This document shows positions 54,101 to 64,000 of a stretch of 64,000 bases of DNA, one piece after another (positions within the stretch are counted from its first letter, which is position 1; the number at the start of each line of letters is the position of its first letter). The DNA is from Flavobacterium sp. K5-23. GTDB lineage: Bacteria > Bacteroidota > Bacteroidia > Flavobacteriales > Flavobacteriaceae. The notes beneath the pieces are model-generated. The model saw only the letters and a program-made list of their open reading frames with translations, was not told the origin of the DNA and made no database searches. Both the position numbers and the translations under genes were made by a program. The stretch spans positions 1-64,000 of the forward strand of contig NZ_CP056783.1 in assembly GCF_023278045.1 (NCBI RefSeq), written 5' to 3'.

Positions 54101-55482
54101 GGTTGGAAAGCTTGAATACCAAGTCTGTGCAAAGTAGGAGCACGATTCAGTAATATAGGGTGTCCTTTAATTACATTTTCAAGGATATCCCAAACTACAG
54201 GCTCTTTTTTGTCTATTATTTTCTTAGCTGATTTTACAGTTTTTACAATTCCTCTTTCTATCAATTTACGGATAACGAAAGGTTTGTATAATTCGGCTGC
54301 CATATCTTTAGGGATACCACATTCGAACAATTTCAATTCAGGTCCAACAACAATTACCGAACGAGCAGAATAATCCACACGTTTTCCAAGTAAGTTTTGA
54401 CGGAAACGTCCTTGCTTACCTTTAAGGGAATCAGATAATGATTTTAATGGTCTGTTTGATTCTGTTTTAACAGCAGATGCTTTTCTTGTATTATCAAATA
54501 ATGAATCTACAGATTCTTGCAACATACGTTTTTCGTTTCTTAAGATAACTTCTGGAGCTTTAATCTCCATTAATCTTTTCAAACGGTTATTACGGATGAT
54601 TACACGACGGTATAAATCATTTAAATCTGAAGTTGCAAAACGACCTCCATCAAGCGGCACAAGTGGGCGTAATTCCGGTGGTATAACAGGAACAACTTTC
54701 ATAATCATCCATTCAGGACGGTTTTCACGGTTCAAGTTAGACTCACGGAAAGACTCAACTACTTGTAATCTTTTTAATGCTTCAGTTTTACGTTGTTTAG
54801 ACGTTTCATTGTTAGCACTATGTCTTAATTGGTAAGACAATTGATCAAGATCAATTCTAGCCAATAAGTCCATAATACATTCAGCTCCCATTTTGGCAAC
54901 AAACTTATTTGGATCGAAATCATCCAAATATTGATTGTCAGCAGGAAGAGTGTCTAATATATTCAAATATTCTTCTTCTGTAAGGAAGTCTAATCTTTGA
55001 ACTGATTCACCTTCTCCATTTTTAGCAATACCTGCCTGGATTACTACGTATCTCTCGTAGTAAATAATCATATCTAATTTCTTAGATGGAAGACCAAGGA
55101 TATAACCAATTTTGTTTGGAAGTGAACGGAAATACCAAATATGAGCAATTGGCACAACAAGGTTGATGTGACCTACTCTATCTCTACGTACTTTTTTCTC
55201 AGTAACTTCTACTCCACAACGGTCACAAATAATTCCTTTGTAACGGATTCTTTTGTATTTACCACAAGCACATTCAAAATCCTTAACTGGTCCAAAAATT
55301 CTTTCACAAAAAAGACCGTCACGCTCTGGTTTGTGCGTACGGTAGTTGATTGTTTCTGGCTTTAAAACTTCACCTCTTGATTCTTTCAAGATAGATTCAG
55401 GAGAAGCAAGACCGATTGAAATTTTATTAAACCTTTTTATAGGGTTTTTATCTTTATTGTTGTTATTTCTATTATTCATCAT
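51169..55482 (-). CDS. rpoC: RNA polymerase beta' subunit
   Basis: A 1437-residue RpoC. The N-terminal zinc site is visible in [20 protein letters not shown]. The catalytic magnesium triad is in NADFDGDQM, the bridge-helix/trigger loop region in [16 protein letters not shown], and a second zinc site in [16 protein letters not shown]. Length is that of Bacteroidota RpoC. It follows rpoB after a 293-base gap that holds only a degenerate GACTTT repeat. Confidence 0.98.
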   Translation of the reverse strand: MMNNRNNNNKDKNPIKRFNKISIGLASPESILKESRGEVLKPETINYRTHKPERDGLFCERIFGPVKDFECACGKYKRIRYKGIICDRCGVEVTEKKVRRDRVGHINLVVPIAHIWYFRSLPNKIGYILGLPSKKLDMIIYYERYVVIQAGIAKNGEGESVQRLDFLTEEEYLNILDTLPADNQYLDDFDPNKFVAKMGAECIMDLLARIDLDQLSYQLRHSANNETSKQRKTEALKRLQVVESFRESNLNRENRPEWMIMKVVPVIPPELRPLVPLDGGRFATSDLNDLYRRVIIRNNRLKRLMEIKAPEVILRNEKRMLQESVDSLFDNTRKASAVKTESNRPLKSLSDSLKGKQGRFRQNLLGKRVDYSARSVIVVGPELKLFECGIPKDMAAELYKPFVIRKLIERGIVKTVKSAKKIIDKKEPVVWDILENVIKGHPILLNRAPTLHRLGIQAFQPKLIEGKAIQLHPLVCTAFNADFDGDQMAVHLPLGPEAILEAQLLMLASHNILNPANGAPITVPSQDMVLGLYYMTKERLSTPEKKILGQDLTFYSAEEVNIALNEGRLELNARVRIRAKDFNDAGELVFKIIQTTAGRVLFNEVVPEAAGYINDVLTKKNLRDIIGHVLNSTSVPETAAFLDNMKDMGYKFAFRGGLSFSLGDIRIPEQKPKLIADAREQVEGISANYNMGLITNNERYNQVIDVWTSANAELTELAMKNIREDQQGFNSVYMMLDSGARGSKEQIRQLTGMRGLMAKPKKSTAGGGEIIENPILSNFKEGLSILEYFISTHGARKGLADTALKTADAGYLTRRLHDVSQDVIVNIEDCGTLRGVEVSALKKNEEIVESLGERILGRVALQDVVNPLTNEVLIQSGQQITEAIMKTIEASPIESVEVRSPLTCEAMKGICAKCYGRNLATGKMTQRGEAVGVIAAQSIGEPGTQLTLRTFHVGGVAGGISEESSIITKFNGKLEIEDLKTVKGEDNDGNAVDIVVSRSTELKLIDEKTGILLNTHNIPYGSSIFVKDGQSVAKGDVICKWDPYNGVIVSEFTGKIAYEDLEQGQSFLVEIDEQTGFQEKVISESRAKKLIPTLLVYGKDGELIRSYNLPVGAHLMVENGEKIKAGKVLVKIPRRSSKSGDITGGLPRITELLEARNPSNPAVVSEIDGVVSFGKIKRGNREVIIESKFGEIKKYLVKLSSQILVQENDFVRAGVPLSDGAITPDDILRIKGPAAVQQYLVNEIQEVYRLQGVKINDKHFEVVIRQMMRKVRVQDPGDTLFLEDQLIHTKDFIVENDKLYGMKVIEDAGDSTNLKEGQIISPRELRDENSLLKRTDKNLVVARDVITATATPVLQGITRASLQTKSFISAASFQETTKVLNEAAVAGKIDYLEGLKENVIVGHRIPAGTGMREYDNAIVGSKEDYNDMMANKEEYIY

Positions 55483-55530
55483 AGTTTTTACTATTGATTT
55501 ATTTGCAATTAAAAATTGATTTTGTTTAGT

Positions 55531-55605
55531 CTAAAGTCAATTGTCGTAAAGTTTTAAAGTCTAGAATGACTTTGGGCTTTGGACTTTCAAACTTTCGACT
55601 TAAAA
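55531..55605. repeat. Degenerate AAAGTC/GACTTT repeat between rpoB and rpoC
   Basis: AAAGTC occurs twice and GACTTT at least twice, plus CGACTT, in a short stretch that can pair with itself. It has no T tract or coding frame and looks like slippage-derived simple sequence. Confidence 0.5.
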
Positions 55606-55775
55606 CTACCTCGAATTACTTCTCTAAACTTCAAATAAAATTCTTTGAAGTGCTATTTATAAAACCTAATGTTTATATAAAAAATCGGAACGGGTTACGG
55701 GTATAAATCCTAAAAACTTATATAAATGAGTAATCAGTCCCAATAAAATCAGGACTGAAAACTACATATTATCAT

Positions 55776-58700
55776 TTATTCTTCTAAACGAATGTCAAGT
55801 CCAAGACCTTTCAATTCATGCATCAATACATTGAATGATTCAGGTAATCCTGGTTCTGGCATAGATTCACCCTTAACGATTGCTTCGTAAGTTTTAGCTC
55901 TACCAATAACATCATCAGACTTCACAGTCAAGATTTCTCTAAGTGTACTTGATGCTCCATAAGCCTCAAGTGCCCAAACTTCCATCTCTCCAAAACGTTG
56001 ACCTCCAAATTGAGCTTTACCTCCAAGTGGTTGTTGTGTAATCAACGAGTATGGTCCTATTGAACGTGCGTGCATCTTATCGTCAACCATATGTCCTAAT
56101 TTCAACATATAGATAACACCAACTGTTGCTGCTTGATGGAAACGCTCTCCAGTTCCACCATCATAAAGATGTGTATGTCCAAAACGTGGTATTCCAGCTT
56201 CGTCAGTCAATTCATTAATTTGATCTAAAGTAGCACCATCAAAAATAGGAGTAGCAAATTTTCTACCCAAGTTTTGTCCAGCCCAACCAAGAACAGTTTC
56301 ATAAATTTGACCAATGTTCATACGTGAAGGTACACCTAATGGGTTCAACACGATATCAACTGGTGTTCCGTCTTCAAGGAAAGGCATATCTTCATGACGA
56401 ACGATACGTGCAACAATACCTTTGTTACCGTGACGTCCAGCCATTTTATCCCCAACTTTTAGTTTACGTTTTTTAGCAATATAAACTTTAGCTAATTTCA
56501 AAATTCCAGCTGGCAATTCATCACCAACAGTAATTGTGAATTTTTCTCTTCTCAAAGCACCTTGTAGGTCGTTCAGCTTAATTTTATAGTTATGAATTAA
56601 ATCATTAACCATTTTATTAGTAGCATCATCAGCAACCCATTGTCCTTTGCTTAAGTGAGCAAAATCTTCAACAGCATAAAGCATTTTTTGAGTATATTTT
56701 TTACCTTTTGGTAAAACCTCTTCACCCAAATCATTCATTACACCCTGAGAAGTTTTTCCGTTTACGATAGTGAATAGTTTTTCAACTAATTTGTCTTTCA
56801 ATTCAACAAATTTCACTTCAAACTCCATTTCAAGTGCTCCTAAAGCATCTTTATCTTGAGTACGTTTACGTTTATCTTTTACCGCTCTAGCGAATAATTT
56901 TTTGTCAAGAACTACACCATGTAAAGATGGAGACGCTTTTAATGAAGCATCTTTTACATCACCTGCTTTGTCCCCGAAGATTGCACGAAGCAATTTCTCT
57001 TCCGGAGTAGGATCTGATTCCCCTTTTGGAGTAATTTTTCCGATAAGAATGTCACCAGGTTTAACCTCGGCTCCAATTCTAATCATACCATTTTCATCTA
57101 AATCTTTAGTAGCTTCTTCAGAAACGTTTGGTATATCATTCGTTAATTCTTCGTTACCTAATTTAGTATCTCTCACTTCTAATGAATAATCATCAACGTG
57201 AATAGAAGTAAATATATCGTCACGAACTACTTTTTCAGAAATTACAATCGCATCCTCGAAGTTGTACCCTTTCCATGGCATAAACGCTACTTTTAGGTTA
57301 CGACCTAAAGCAAGTTCACCATTTTGAGTTGCATATCCTTCAGATAATACTTGACCAAGAACAACTCTATCCCCTTTTCTTACGATAGGCTTAAGGTTGA
57401 TACTTGTACCTTGATTGGTTTTTCTAAATTTAATTAGATTGTATGTTTTCTCATCTTCTTCAAAACTTACCATTCTTTCTTCCTCAGAACGATCGTATTT
57501 GATTGTGATGATGTTTGCATCTACATATTCGATAACTCCATCTCCTTCAGCATTAATTAATACTCTAGAATCAGAAGCAACTTGACGCTCTAAACCAGTT
57601 CCAACAATAGGAGCTTCAGGACGAATTAATGGTACGGCCTGACGCATCATGTTAGATCCCATCAGGGCTCTATTCGCATCATCATGTTCTAAGAAAGGAA
57701 TCAAAGAAGCTGAGATAGAAGCAATTTGATTTGGTGCAACGTCTGTATAATCAACATTTGTTGGTAATATAACTGGGAAATCACCTTCCTGACGTGCAAT
57801 TACGTTATCAGAAATAATTTTTCCAGTAGCATCCATTTCGATATTTGCCTGAGCAATCATCATTCCTTCTTCTTCTTCAGCACTTAAGTAAACTGGAGTG
57901 GATACTAAATCTACAACTCCATTAGTTACTTTACGGTAAGGTGTTTCAATGAAACCCATTCCGTTAACCTTAGCATAAACTCCAAGAGATGAAATCAAAC
58001 CAATGTTTGGTCCCTCTGGTGTTTCAATTGGACATAAACGTCCGTAATGCGTATAGTGAACGTCACGAACCTCAAATCCAGCTCTTTCTCTCGAAAGTCC
58101 ACCTGGTCCTAGTGCAGATAATCTTCTTTTGTGCGTTATTTCAGCTAATGGATTCGTTTGATCCATAAATTGAGACAACTGGTTAGTTCCAAAGAAAGAG
58201 TTGATAACTGATGATAATGTTTTAGCATTAATCAAATCAATTGGTGTAAACACCTCGTTATCTCTAACGTTCATACGCTCTCTAATTGTTCTAGCCATAC
58301 GTGCTAAACCAACACCGAATTGTTGAGACAATTGTTCTCCAACTGTTCTAACACGACGGTTTGATAAGTGATCAATATCATCAATATCTGCTTTCGCATT
58401 AATTAATTCAATCAAATACTTAACGATAGTTATGATATCTTCTTTGGTCAAGACTTGCTTTTCCATTGGAATATCTAAACCAAGTTTTTTATTCATTCTG
58501 TAACGACCTACTTCACCTAAGTTGTAACGTTGGTCAGAGAAGAATAATTTATCTATAATACCACGAGCAGTTTCTTCATCAGGCGGTTCAGCGTTACGCA
58601 ATTGCCTGTAGATATGCTCAACAGCTTCTTTTTCAGAGTTTGTTGGATCTTTTTGTAACGTATTATGAATGATAGCATAATCAGCTTGATTAGCATCTTC

Positions 58701-59588
58701 TTTATGTAACAAAATAGATTTAACGTTAGAATCAATGATTTCTTCCACATTATCTTTATCGATAATAGTATCTCTGTCAAGGATAATCTCGTTACGTTCG
58801 ATAGAAACTACTTCACCAGTATCTTCATCTACGAAATCCTCATGCCATGTATTTAAAACACGGGCAGCTAATTTTCTACCGATATATTTTTTAAGTCCTG
58901 TTTTAGACACTTTAATTTCTTCAGCAAGGTCGAAAATTTCAAGGATATCCTTGTCTCTTTCGAAACCAATAGCACGGAATAAAGTAGTAACAGGTAATTT
59001 TTTCTTTCTGTCGATATAAGCGTACATAACGCTATTGATATCCGTAGAAAATTCTATCCAAGAACCTTTAAAAGGAATTACTCTGGCAGAATATAATTTT
59101 GTTCCATTAGCATGAAAAGACTGTCCAAAGAAAACCCCTGGAGATCTATGTAGCTGAGAAACTACGACACGTTCAGCACCATTTATTACAAAGGTACCAC
59201 TTGGTGTCATATAAGGAATTGTTCCAAGATATACATCCTGAACAATAGTTTCAAAATCTTCGTGTTCTGGATCAGTACAATACAGCTTTAACCTTGCTTT
59301 TAAAGGTACGCTATGAGTTAGACCTCTTTCTATACATTCCTGAATAGTATAACGTGGTGGATCTACAAAGTAGTCAAGGAATTCCAATACAAAGTTATTT
59401 CTTGTATCTGTAATTGGAAAATTTTCCATGAAGGTGTTATAAAGTCCTTCATTGCCTCTTTCATCAGATTTAGTTTCTAATTGAAAAAAATCTTGAAAAG
59501 ATTTTACCTGAACATCTAGAAAATCTGGATAGTTCGGGATATTTTTTGTAGAGGCAAAATTCAATCTTTCAGTCTGATTTGTTATCAT
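55776..59588 (-). CDS. rpoB: RNA polymerase beta subunit
   Basis: RpoB of 1270 residues (starting at the second of two adjacent Met codons, MITNQTERL). The rifampicin-binding region is [20 protein letters not shown], followed by [21 protein letters not shown]. The C-terminal part has [16 protein letters not shown] and [20 protein letters not shown], both strictly conserved. The start may also be taken at 59591. The gene is preceded by a hairpin attenuator after rplL. Confidence 0.98.
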   Translation of the reverse strand: MITNQTERLNFASTKNIPNYPDFLDVQVKSFQDFFQLETKSDERGNEGLYNTFMENFPITDTRNNFVLEFLDYFVDPPRYTIQECIERGLTHSVPLKARLKLYCTDPEHEDFETIVQDVYLGTIPYMTPSGTFVINGAERVVVSQLHRSPGVFFGQSFHANGTKLYSARVIPFKGSWIEFSTDINSVMYAYIDRKKKLPVTTLFRAIGFERDKDILEIFDLAEEIKVSKTGLKKYIGRKLAARVLNTWHEDFVDEDTGEVVSIERNEIILDRDTIIDKDNVEEIIDSNVKSILLHKEDANQADYAIIHNTLQKDPTNSEKEAVEHIYRQLRNAEPPDEETARGIIDKLFFSDQRYNLGEVGRYRMNKKLGLDIPMEKQVLTKEDIITIVKYLIELINAKADIDDIDHLSNRRVRTVGEQLSQQFGVGLARMARTIRERMNVRDNEVFTPIDLINAKTLSSVINSFFGTNQLSQFMDQTNPLAEITHKRRLSALGPGGLSRERAGFEVRDVHYTHYGRLCPIETPEGPNIGLISSLGVYAKVNGMGFIETPYRKVTNGVVDLVSTPVYLSAEEEEGMMIAQANIEMDATGKIISDNVIARQEGDFPVILPTNVDYTDVAPNQIASISASLIPFLEHDDANRALMGSNMMRQAVPLIRPEAPIVGTGLERQVASDSRVLINAEGDGVIEYVDANIITIKYDRSEEERMVSFEEDEKTYNLIKFRKTNQGTSINLKPIVRKGDRVVLGQVLSEGYATQNGELALGRNLKVAFMPWKGYNFEDAIVISEKVVRDDIFTSIHVDDYSLEVRDTKLGNEELTNDIPNVSEEATKDLDENGMIRIGAEVKPGDILIGKITPKGESDPTPEEKLLRAIFGDKAGDVKDASLKASPSLHGVVLDKKLFARAVKDKRKRTQDKDALGALEMEFEVKFVELKDKLVEKLFTIVNGKTSQGVMNDLGEEVLPKGKKYTQKMLYAVEDFAHLSKGQWVADDATNKMVNDLIHNYKIKLNDLQGALRREKFTITVGDELPAGILKLAKVYIAKKRKLKVGDKMAGRHGNKGIVARIVRHEDMPFLEDGTPVDIVLNPLGVPSRMNIGQIYETVLGWAGQNLGRKFATPIFDGATLDQINELTDEAGIPRFGHTHLYDGGTGERFHQAATVGVIYMLKLGHMVDDKMHARSIGPYSLITQQPLGGKAQFGGQRFGEMEVWALEAYGASSTLREILTVKSDDVIGRAKTYEAIVKGESMPEPGLPESFNVLMHELKGLGLDIRLEE

Positions 59589-59803
59589 CAATGGACAAAA
59601 TTTTGATTAAAAAAGTAATTTTTTGTGTATAAATATTTTGTATTTATACTTTTCTTTTACTACCATTACATCTTTAAAAACCAATTTAAGATAACTACTT
59701 TCTTATTATCTGTTAATTTTTTTTCCTCGTAATGGGTAAAATGAATTTGATATGAAAGACTATTTTGAAGCTAAACAAGATAGACTTTTATTATACCAAA
59801 AAA

Positions 59804-59842
59804 GGGTTTAGGTCTTTGGATGTGAATCCAAGACCTAAACCT
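59804..59842 (-). terminator. Terminator/attenuator between rplL and rpoB
   Basis: On the minus strand a stem GGTTTAGGTCTTGGA/TCCAAAGACCTAAACC (one extra base) runs into six T. It lies 22 bases after the rplL stop and about 210 bases before rpoB, so it can set the ratio of ribosomal to polymerase transcripts. Read-through is required if rpoB has no other promoter. Confidence 0.8.
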
Positions 59843-59863
59843 AGTTTTTAAAACTATGTAAAA

Positions 59864-60232
59864 CTATTTAAGTTCAACTACAGCTCCAGCTTCTTCTAAA
59901 GATTTTTTAAGAGCTTCAGCTTCGTCTTTAGAAACACCTTCTTTAACATTAGAAGGAGCACTATCAACTACATCTTTAGCCTCTTTAAGACCTAAACCTG
60001 TTAATTCTTTTACCATTTTCACAACAGCTAATTTAGAAGCACCAGCTTCTTTTAATACAACTGTGAATTCAGTTTGAGCTTCTTCAGCAGCTTCTCCACC
60101 ACCTGCAGAAACTACTACAGCTGCAGCAGCTGGTTCGATTCCGTACTCATCTTTTAATATTGTTGCTAATTCGTTAACTTCTTTTACAGTTAAATTAACT
60201 AATTGTTCTGCGAATTGTTTCAAATCTGCCAT
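59864..60232 (-). CDS. rplL: 50S ribosomal protein L7/L12
   Basis: A 122-residue stalk protein that recruits translation factors. The N-terminal dimer domain (about 1-35), an Ala/Glu-rich hinge ([19 protein letters not shown]), and the C-terminal domain with [20 protein letters not shown] are all present. It follows rplJ after 91 bases in the usual order. Confidence 0.98.
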   Translation of the reverse strand: MADLKQFAEQLVNLTVKEVNELATILKDEYGIEPAAAAVVVSAGGGEAAEEAQTEFTVVLKEAGASKLAVVKMVKELTGLGLKEAKDVVDSAPSNVKEGVSKDEAEALKKSLEEAGAVVELK

Positions 60233-60323
60233 TTTTTCTATCGTTTTAAAATGATTTGTAAAATTATATTTTGTTTATTGTGCGCATTGTAAATAATAAA
60301 AATGGAGCAAAACTCCTTTTTTA

Positions 60324-60827
60324 TTATGCTTCTTCAGCTTGCTCTTCTCCAGCGAATTTGTTTTGAAGTGCAGAAATAATTCTTTGTGCTGGTGATTGAA
60401 GTAATCCAATAAGTTCACCAAGAAGTTCTTCTTTAGATTTGATAGTTGCTAACGCATCTAATTGATCATCTCCAATATAAACTTCAGCATTAATATAAGC
60501 TCCTTTCAAAATTGGCATAGCCGATTTTTTACGGAAGTCTTTAATTATTTTCCCAGGTGCATTAGCAATATCTGAAATAAAGATAGCACTGTTACCAACA
60601 AGAACTGAAGGTATTTCACCATAGTTATTTTCAGAAGCTTCCATTGCTTTTACAAGCAAAGTGTTTTTTATAACTTCTAATTTTACACCTGCTTTAAAAC
60701 AAGCTCTTCTCAAGTTTGAAGTTGTCTCTGCATTTAGTCCAGAAATATCTGCTACATAAACAATATTTGTACCAGCTAACTGTGCAGTTAAATCTTCAAT
60801 CGCGATTGATTTTTCTTCTCTAGTCAT
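60324..60827 (-). CDS. rplJ: 50S ribosomal protein L10
   Basis: A 167-residue L10, the stalk base that anchors L7/L12. Conserved SGLNAETTSNLRRACFKAGV and VIKNTLLVKAME are present, and the C-terminal helix (LLQSPAQRIISALQNKFAGE) binds L7/L12 dimers. It is preceded by rplA after 22 bases. Confidence 0.97.
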   Translation of the reverse strand: MTREEKSIAIEDLTAQLAGTNIVYVADISGLNAETTSNLRRACFKAGVKLEVIKNTLLVKAMEASENNYGEIPSVLVGNSAIFISDIANAPGKIIKDFRKKSAMPILKGAYINAEVYIGDDQLDALATIKSKEELLGELIGLLQSPAQRIISALQNKFAGEEQAEEA

Positions 60828-60849
60828 ACTAAAAATTTTTAACTACCAA

Positions 60850-61539
60850 TTATATTGCTTTAGGGTCCAAAGCAATTGCTGGACTCATAGTGCTTGTAAG
60901 GTGAATACCTTTAATGTAGGTACCTTTAGCAGCAGTTGGCTTAAGTTTGATTAATGTTTGAATAATTTCGTTTGCATTGTCATAAATTTGCTCAGCTCCA
61001 AAAGAAACTTTACCAATTCCTGCATGAACGATACCAGTTTTATCAACTTTAAAGTCAATTTTACCAGCTTTAACCTCTGCAACAGCTTTTGCAACATCCA
61101 TAGTTACAGTACCTGTCTTAGGGTTAGGCATTAAACCTCTAGGTCCTAATATACGACCTAATGGACCTAATTTACCCATAACAGCTGGCATAGTGATAAT
61201 TACATCAACATCCGTCCAACCATCTTTTATTTTTTGTAAATAATCGTCAAGACCTACAAAGTCCGCACCAGCTGCTAAAGCTTCCGCTTCTTTATCTGGA
61301 GTAACTAATGCTAATACTTTAACGTCTTTACCAGTTCCATGAGGTAATGTTACCACACCTCTAACCATTTGATTCGCTTTTCTTGGATCTACACCCAATC
61401 TAACAGCGATATCAATAGACTCATCAAATTTTGCAGAAGCAATAACTTTAATTAATGCCGAAGCATCTTTTAAAGAATATAATTTGTTCTTTTCAATTTT
61501 TGAAGCAGCCTCTTTTTGCTTTTTTGTCAATTTTGCCAT
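60850..61539 (-). CDS. rplA: 50S ribosomal protein L1
   Basis: A 229-residue L1 of the ribosomal exit-site stalk. Conserved [40 protein letters not shown] and [18 protein letters not shown]1 often binds its own message, but no obvious copy of the rRNA-like site is seen before rplK. It follows rplK after 13 bases. Confidence 0.98.
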   Translation of the reverse strand: MAKLTKKQKEAASKIEKNKLYSLKDASALIKVIASAKFDESIDIAVRLGVDPRKANQMVRGVVTLPHGTGKDVKVLALVTPDKEAEALAAGADFVGLDDYLQKIKDGWTDVDVIITMPAVMGKLGPLGRILGPRGLMPNPKTGTVTMDVAKAVAEVKAGKIDFKVDKTGIVHAGIGKVSFGAEQIYDNANEIIQTLIKLKPTAAKGTYIKGIHLTSTMSPAIALDPKAI

Positions 61540-61552
61540 GTCTTTCTCTTAA

Positions 61553-61990
61553 TTAAAAAGGAGCGTCTCCTGATACAGTTATACCCATAGATCTAGCTGT
61601 TCCAGCAACCATACTCATTGCAGCTTCCATAGTGAAAGCGTTTAAGTCCGGCATTTTGTCTTCAGCAATTGCTCTAATTTGTTCCCAAGTAACACTAGCT
61701 ACTTTTTTACGATTAGGCTCACCAGAACCAGATTTTAGCTTCGCAGCTTCCAATAACTGAACAGCTGCTGGCGGAGTTTTTACAACAAAATCAAATGATT
61801 TGTCTTTATACACAGTAATTTGTACTGGGCATATTTTGCCGGCTTTATCTTGTGTTCTAGCATTAAATTGCTTACAGAACTCCATGATATTAACACCAGC
61901 AGCTCCTAAAGCAGGTCCAACCGGTGGCGACGGATTCGCAGCACCTCCCTTAACTTGTAGTTTAACTACTTTACTAATTTCTTTAGCCAT
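61553..61990 (-). CDS. rplK: 50S ribosomal protein L11
   Basis: A 145-residue L11 of the GTPase-associated centre. The Pro-rich N-terminal motif [20 protein letters not shown] and the C-terminal [20 protein letters not shown] and GTARSMGI fit the family. It lies 70 bases after nusG. Confidence 0.98.
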   Translation of the reverse strand: MAKEISKVVKLQVKGGAANPSPPVGPALGAAGVNIMEFCKQFNARTQDKAGKICPVQITVYKDKSFDFVVKTPPAAVQLLEAAKLKSGSGEPNRKKVASVTWEQIRAIAEDKMPDLNAFTMEAAMSMVAGTARSMGITVSGDAPF

Positions 61991-62060
61991 TTTTTAAAAA
62001 ATTTAACATCACAATCATTGGAAGCGATTGCAATGGATATTATATGTAATGTAACAAAAA

Positions 62061-62612
62061 TTATACTTTTTCAACTTGCATAAAACTTAGTTCTAATGGA
62101 GTCTTTCTTCCGAAAATTTTCACCATTACCTCTAGCTTACGCTTTTCTTCATTAATTTTTTCAACAGTACCATTGAAACCGTTGAAAGGACCGTCAATAA
62201 CCTTGATAGTCTCTCCTAAATTAAATGGTATAGAGTGTGTATCTGCATTTACAGCTAACTCATCTACTTTACCTAACATTCTGTTTACTTCTGAAAGTCT
62301 TAACGGAACTGGCTCACCACCTTTTGTTTCACCCAAGAAACCAATAACACTTGTTATAGACTTAATAATATGAGGGATTTCCCCAACAAGATTTGCCTCA
62401 ATCATAACATACCCAGGAAAATAAACTTTATCCTTAGATATTTTCTTTCCATCTTTCACAGTAACCACTTTCTCAGTAGGAACCAAAACTTGAGAAACAT
62501 AATCACCCATTCCTAATCTAGCGATTTCGGTTTCGATGTATGCCTTCACCTTGTTCTCTTGTCCACTTACTGCACGAACGACGTACCACTTTTTTATATT
62601 ATTATCTGTCAT
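62061..62612 (-). CDS. nusG: Transcription termination/antitermination factor NusG
   Basis: NusG of 183 residues from the second Met (MTDNNIKKWYVVRAVSGQEN). The NGN domain is clear and the KOW domain at the C-terminus is LGETIKVIDGPFNGFNGTVE. It lies 8 bases after the secE stop, the usual partner. Confidence 0.96.
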   Translation of the reverse strand: MTDNNIKKWYVVRAVSGQENKVKAYIETEIARLGMGDYVSQVLVPTEKVVTVKDGKKISKDKVYFPGYVMIEANLVGEIPHIIKSITSVIGFLGETKGGEPVPLRLSEVNRMLGKVDELAVNADTHSIPFNLGETIKVIDGPFNGFNGTVEKINEEKRKLEVMVKIFGRKTPLELSFMQVEKV

Positions 62613-62620
62613 CACAAAAA

Positions 62621-62818
62621 TTACGCTTTTATCCAGTTAAAAAATCCAGCTAACGCTTTTGCAAATACCTCATCTACTCCCCAAGTTGCCAAGGCAAATA
62701 AAACAGAGAAAATCGCAACAATAATAGTTAGACGTTGCACCTCAGCCCATTCTGGCCAAGACACATTAGACTTCAACTCTTCAAATGATTCTGATATGTA
62801 ATTTACAATTTTTGTCAT
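62621..62818 (-). CDS. secE: Preprotein translocase subunit SecE
   Basis: A 65-residue SecE with one transmembrane helix, part of SecYEG. The start MTKIVNYISESFEELKSNVS with the amphipathic helix (VSWPEWAEVQRLTIIVAIFS) is typical. The open frame reaches back to 62866, but that stretch is inside the tRNA gene, so the ATG at 62818 is right. Confidence 0.95.
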   Translation of the reverse strand: MTKIVNYISESFEELKSNVSWPEWAEVQRLTIIVAIFSVLFALATWGVDEVFAKALAGFFNWIKA

Positions 62819-62836
62819 TATGATATATTTTTTTTG

Positions 62837-62907
62837 CACGGGCGGAGGGATTCGAACCCCCATCAACGGTTTTGGAGACCGCTATTCTACCCTTGAACTA
62901 CGCCCGT
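62837..62907 (-). tRNA. trnW: tRNA-Trp (anticodon CCA)
   Basis: A 71-base cloverleaf: acceptor ACGGGCG/CGCCCGT, D arm with TAGTTCAAGGGTAGAATA, anticodon loop CTCCAAA (CCA), T arm GGGGGTTCGAATCCCTC, discriminator G. The terminal CCA is not encoded. It stands between tuf and secE, as in many bacteria. Confidence 0.95.
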
Positions 62908-62911
62908 AGTA

Positions 62912-62949
62912 AAAGCCAGTGACAACATTGAAGTAAATCAACTGGCTTT
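62912..62949 (-). promoter_or_regulatory. Hairpin between tuf and tRNA-Trp
   Basis: AAAGCCAGT (62912-62920) and ACTGGCTTT (62941-62949) can pair over a 20-base loop. On the minus strand this follows the tuf stop and may be a weak terminator or a processing site before the tRNA. Confidence 0.5.
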
Positions 62950-62964
62950 ATATTTATTATAGTA

Positions 62965-64000
62965 TTAAGCTACTATCTCAGTTACCTGACCAGCACCTAC
63001 TGTTCTACCACCTTCACGGATAGCGAAACGTAAACCTACATTCATTGCAATTGGACTTAACAAAGCTACATTGATAGTTAAGTTATCTCCTGGCATTACC
63101 ATCTCTACTCCTTCTGGTAAAGTAATAACTCCTGTTACATCAGTTGTACGTACATAGAACTGTGGACGGTAGTTATTATGAAATGGAGTATGACGTCCAC
63201 CTTCTTCTTTTTTCAAGATATAAACCTCAGCTTTAAAAGTAGCGTGTGGTTTTACTGAACCTGGCTTAATAATAACCATACCTCTTTTGATATCAGCTTT
63301 ATCAATACCTCTTAACAATAAACCTACGTTATCTCCAGCTTCACCTCTATCAAGGATTTTACGGAACATCTCAACTCCTGTAATAGTAGAAGTTAATTTT
63401 TCAGCTCCCATACCAATGATTTCAACTGGATCTCCTGTATTAGCAATACCAGTTTCGATACGACCTGTAGCAACAGTTCCACGACCAGTAATTGTAAATG
63501 AATCCTCAACTGGCATCAAGAAAGGCTTTTCAGTATCACGAATTGGCTCTTCGATCCAAGAATCTACAGCTGCCATTAATTCAAGAATTTTTGGCACCCA
63601 TGTTGGATCATTATTCAATCCTCCTAAAGCAGAACCTTGAATAACTGGACAGTTGTCACCATCATATTCATAGAAAGACAATAAGTCTCTAATTTCCATT
63701 TCAACTAATTCCAATAATTCCTCATCATCAACCATATCCACTTTATTCATGAATACAACCATTCTAGGAATACCTACCTGACGTCCTAAAAGGATATGCT
63801 CACGAGTTTGTGGCATTGGTCCATCTGTTGCAGCAACTACAAGGATAGCACCATCCATTTGAGCAGCACCTGTAACCATGTTCTTAACGTAATCCGCGTG
63901 ACCTGGACAGTCAACGTGAGCGTAATGACGGTTAGCAGTTTCGTACTCTACGTGAGATGTATTAATTGTAATACCTCTTTCTTTTTCTTCAGGAGCATTA
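62965..64000 (-). CDS. tuf: Elongation factor Tu, 3' part
   Basis: EF-Tu brings aminoacyl-tRNA to the ribosome. The 345 codons visible here run from [20 protein letters not shown] (switch I with RGITI) to the C-terminus. G3 DCPGH, G4 NKVD and G5 GSALGG are present. Domains II and III are complete, with [19 protein letters not shown] near the end. The reading frame is open through the right edge; the G1 P-loop and start lie outside the window. Confidence 0.98.
   Translation of the reverse strand, partial: NAPEEKERGITINTSHVEYETANRHYAHVDCPGHADYVKNMVTGAAQMDGAILVVAATDGPMPQTREHILLGRQVGIPRMVVFMNKVDMVDDEELLELVEMEIRDLLSFYEYDGDNCPVIQGSALGGLNNDPTWVPKILELMAAVDSWIEEPIRDTEKPFLMPVEDSFTITGRGTVATGRIETGIANTGDPVEIIGMGAEKLTSTITGVEMFRKILDRGEAGDNVGLLLRGIDKADIKRGMVIIKPGSVKPHATFKAEVYILKKEEGGRHTPFHNNYRPQFYVRTTDVTGVITLPEGVEMVMPGDNLTINVALLSPIAMNVGLRFAIREGGRTVGAGQVTEIVA

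Noticed and set aside
1..64000. CRISPR array, prophage or defence island
   Set aside because: No regularly spaced repeats, cas-like, phage structural or restriction genes are seen anywhere in the window.

Overview
The window is AT-rich chromosomal DNA of a Bacteroidota bacterium, most likely Flavobacterium or a close relative (genus is an inference). The supporting signs are perfect TAnnTTTG -7 promoter boxes, long poly-A/T hairpin terminators, many lipoproteins with acidic residues behind the lipid-bearing Cys, a 482-residue GAPDH, a MaeB-type malic enzyme, and the heterodimeric methylmalonyl-CoA mutase. Base 1 is the first base of dnaA, so the sequence was probably rotated to start there. 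No phage, CRISPR array or rRNA is visible.

Layout. 1-2.7 kb: dnaA, a low-molecular-weight phosphatase and a tetrapyrrole-methylase-fold methyltransferase. 2.9-10.9 kb: a SnoaL-like lipoprotein, a 50-residue membrane miniprotein, an aminotransferase, a dienoyl-CoA-reductase-type SDR, udk flanked by two REP-like palindromic elements, a DivIC/FtsB-type protein and methylmalonyl-CoA mutase (two subunits). 11.3-17.2 kb: two tandem secreted paralogs, then a minus-strand cell-envelope and lysine-pathway block (lysozyme-like protein, DUF2279, mltG, GNAT, dapF). 17.3-22 kb: HtrA protease, GAPDH and an APC permease. 22.2-25.6 kb: an operon of four lipoproteins (sulfatase, YHYH protein, MORN/YwqK-like protein, SCO).

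25.3-33.3 kb is the most interesting stretch. A SCO-tail plus CDGSH segment is present twice as direct repeats. Between the copies lies a complete C4-dicarboxylate module: a membrane-anchored HTH regulator, a porin, a DASS transporter and a malic enzyme. The regulator/porin gap holds a helically phased TGTAAA array that looks like an operator. One repeat copy has a good SCO gene but a CDGSH motif with a substitution; the other has a frameshifted SCO remnant but an intact CDGSH motif.

33.5-45.1 kb: a Cys-rich miniprotein, a LysM/NlpC cell-wall hydrolase, two different aconitases side by side, and an SDR-MoxR-SurA block. 45.7-48.3 kb: a secreted alpha-amylase gene cut by an IS630-type insertion sequence. 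48.5 kb to the end: prfC, then, on the minus strand, the transcription/translation block tuf-tRNA-Trp-secE-nusG-rplK-rplA-rplJ-rplL-rpoB-rpoC-DUF3467. The tuf gene runs off the right edge.

The metabolic genes fit together: methylmalonyl-CoA mutase links propionyl-CoA and succinyl-CoA, the DASS transporter and malic enzyme bring in and decarboxylate C4 acids, and the aconitases serve the citrate and possibly methylcitrate cycles. I found no clearly novel defence or mobile system. The best candidates for new biology are the regulator/operator/dicarboxylate module between direct repeats and the four-lipoprotein sulfatase-YHYH-SCO cluster.
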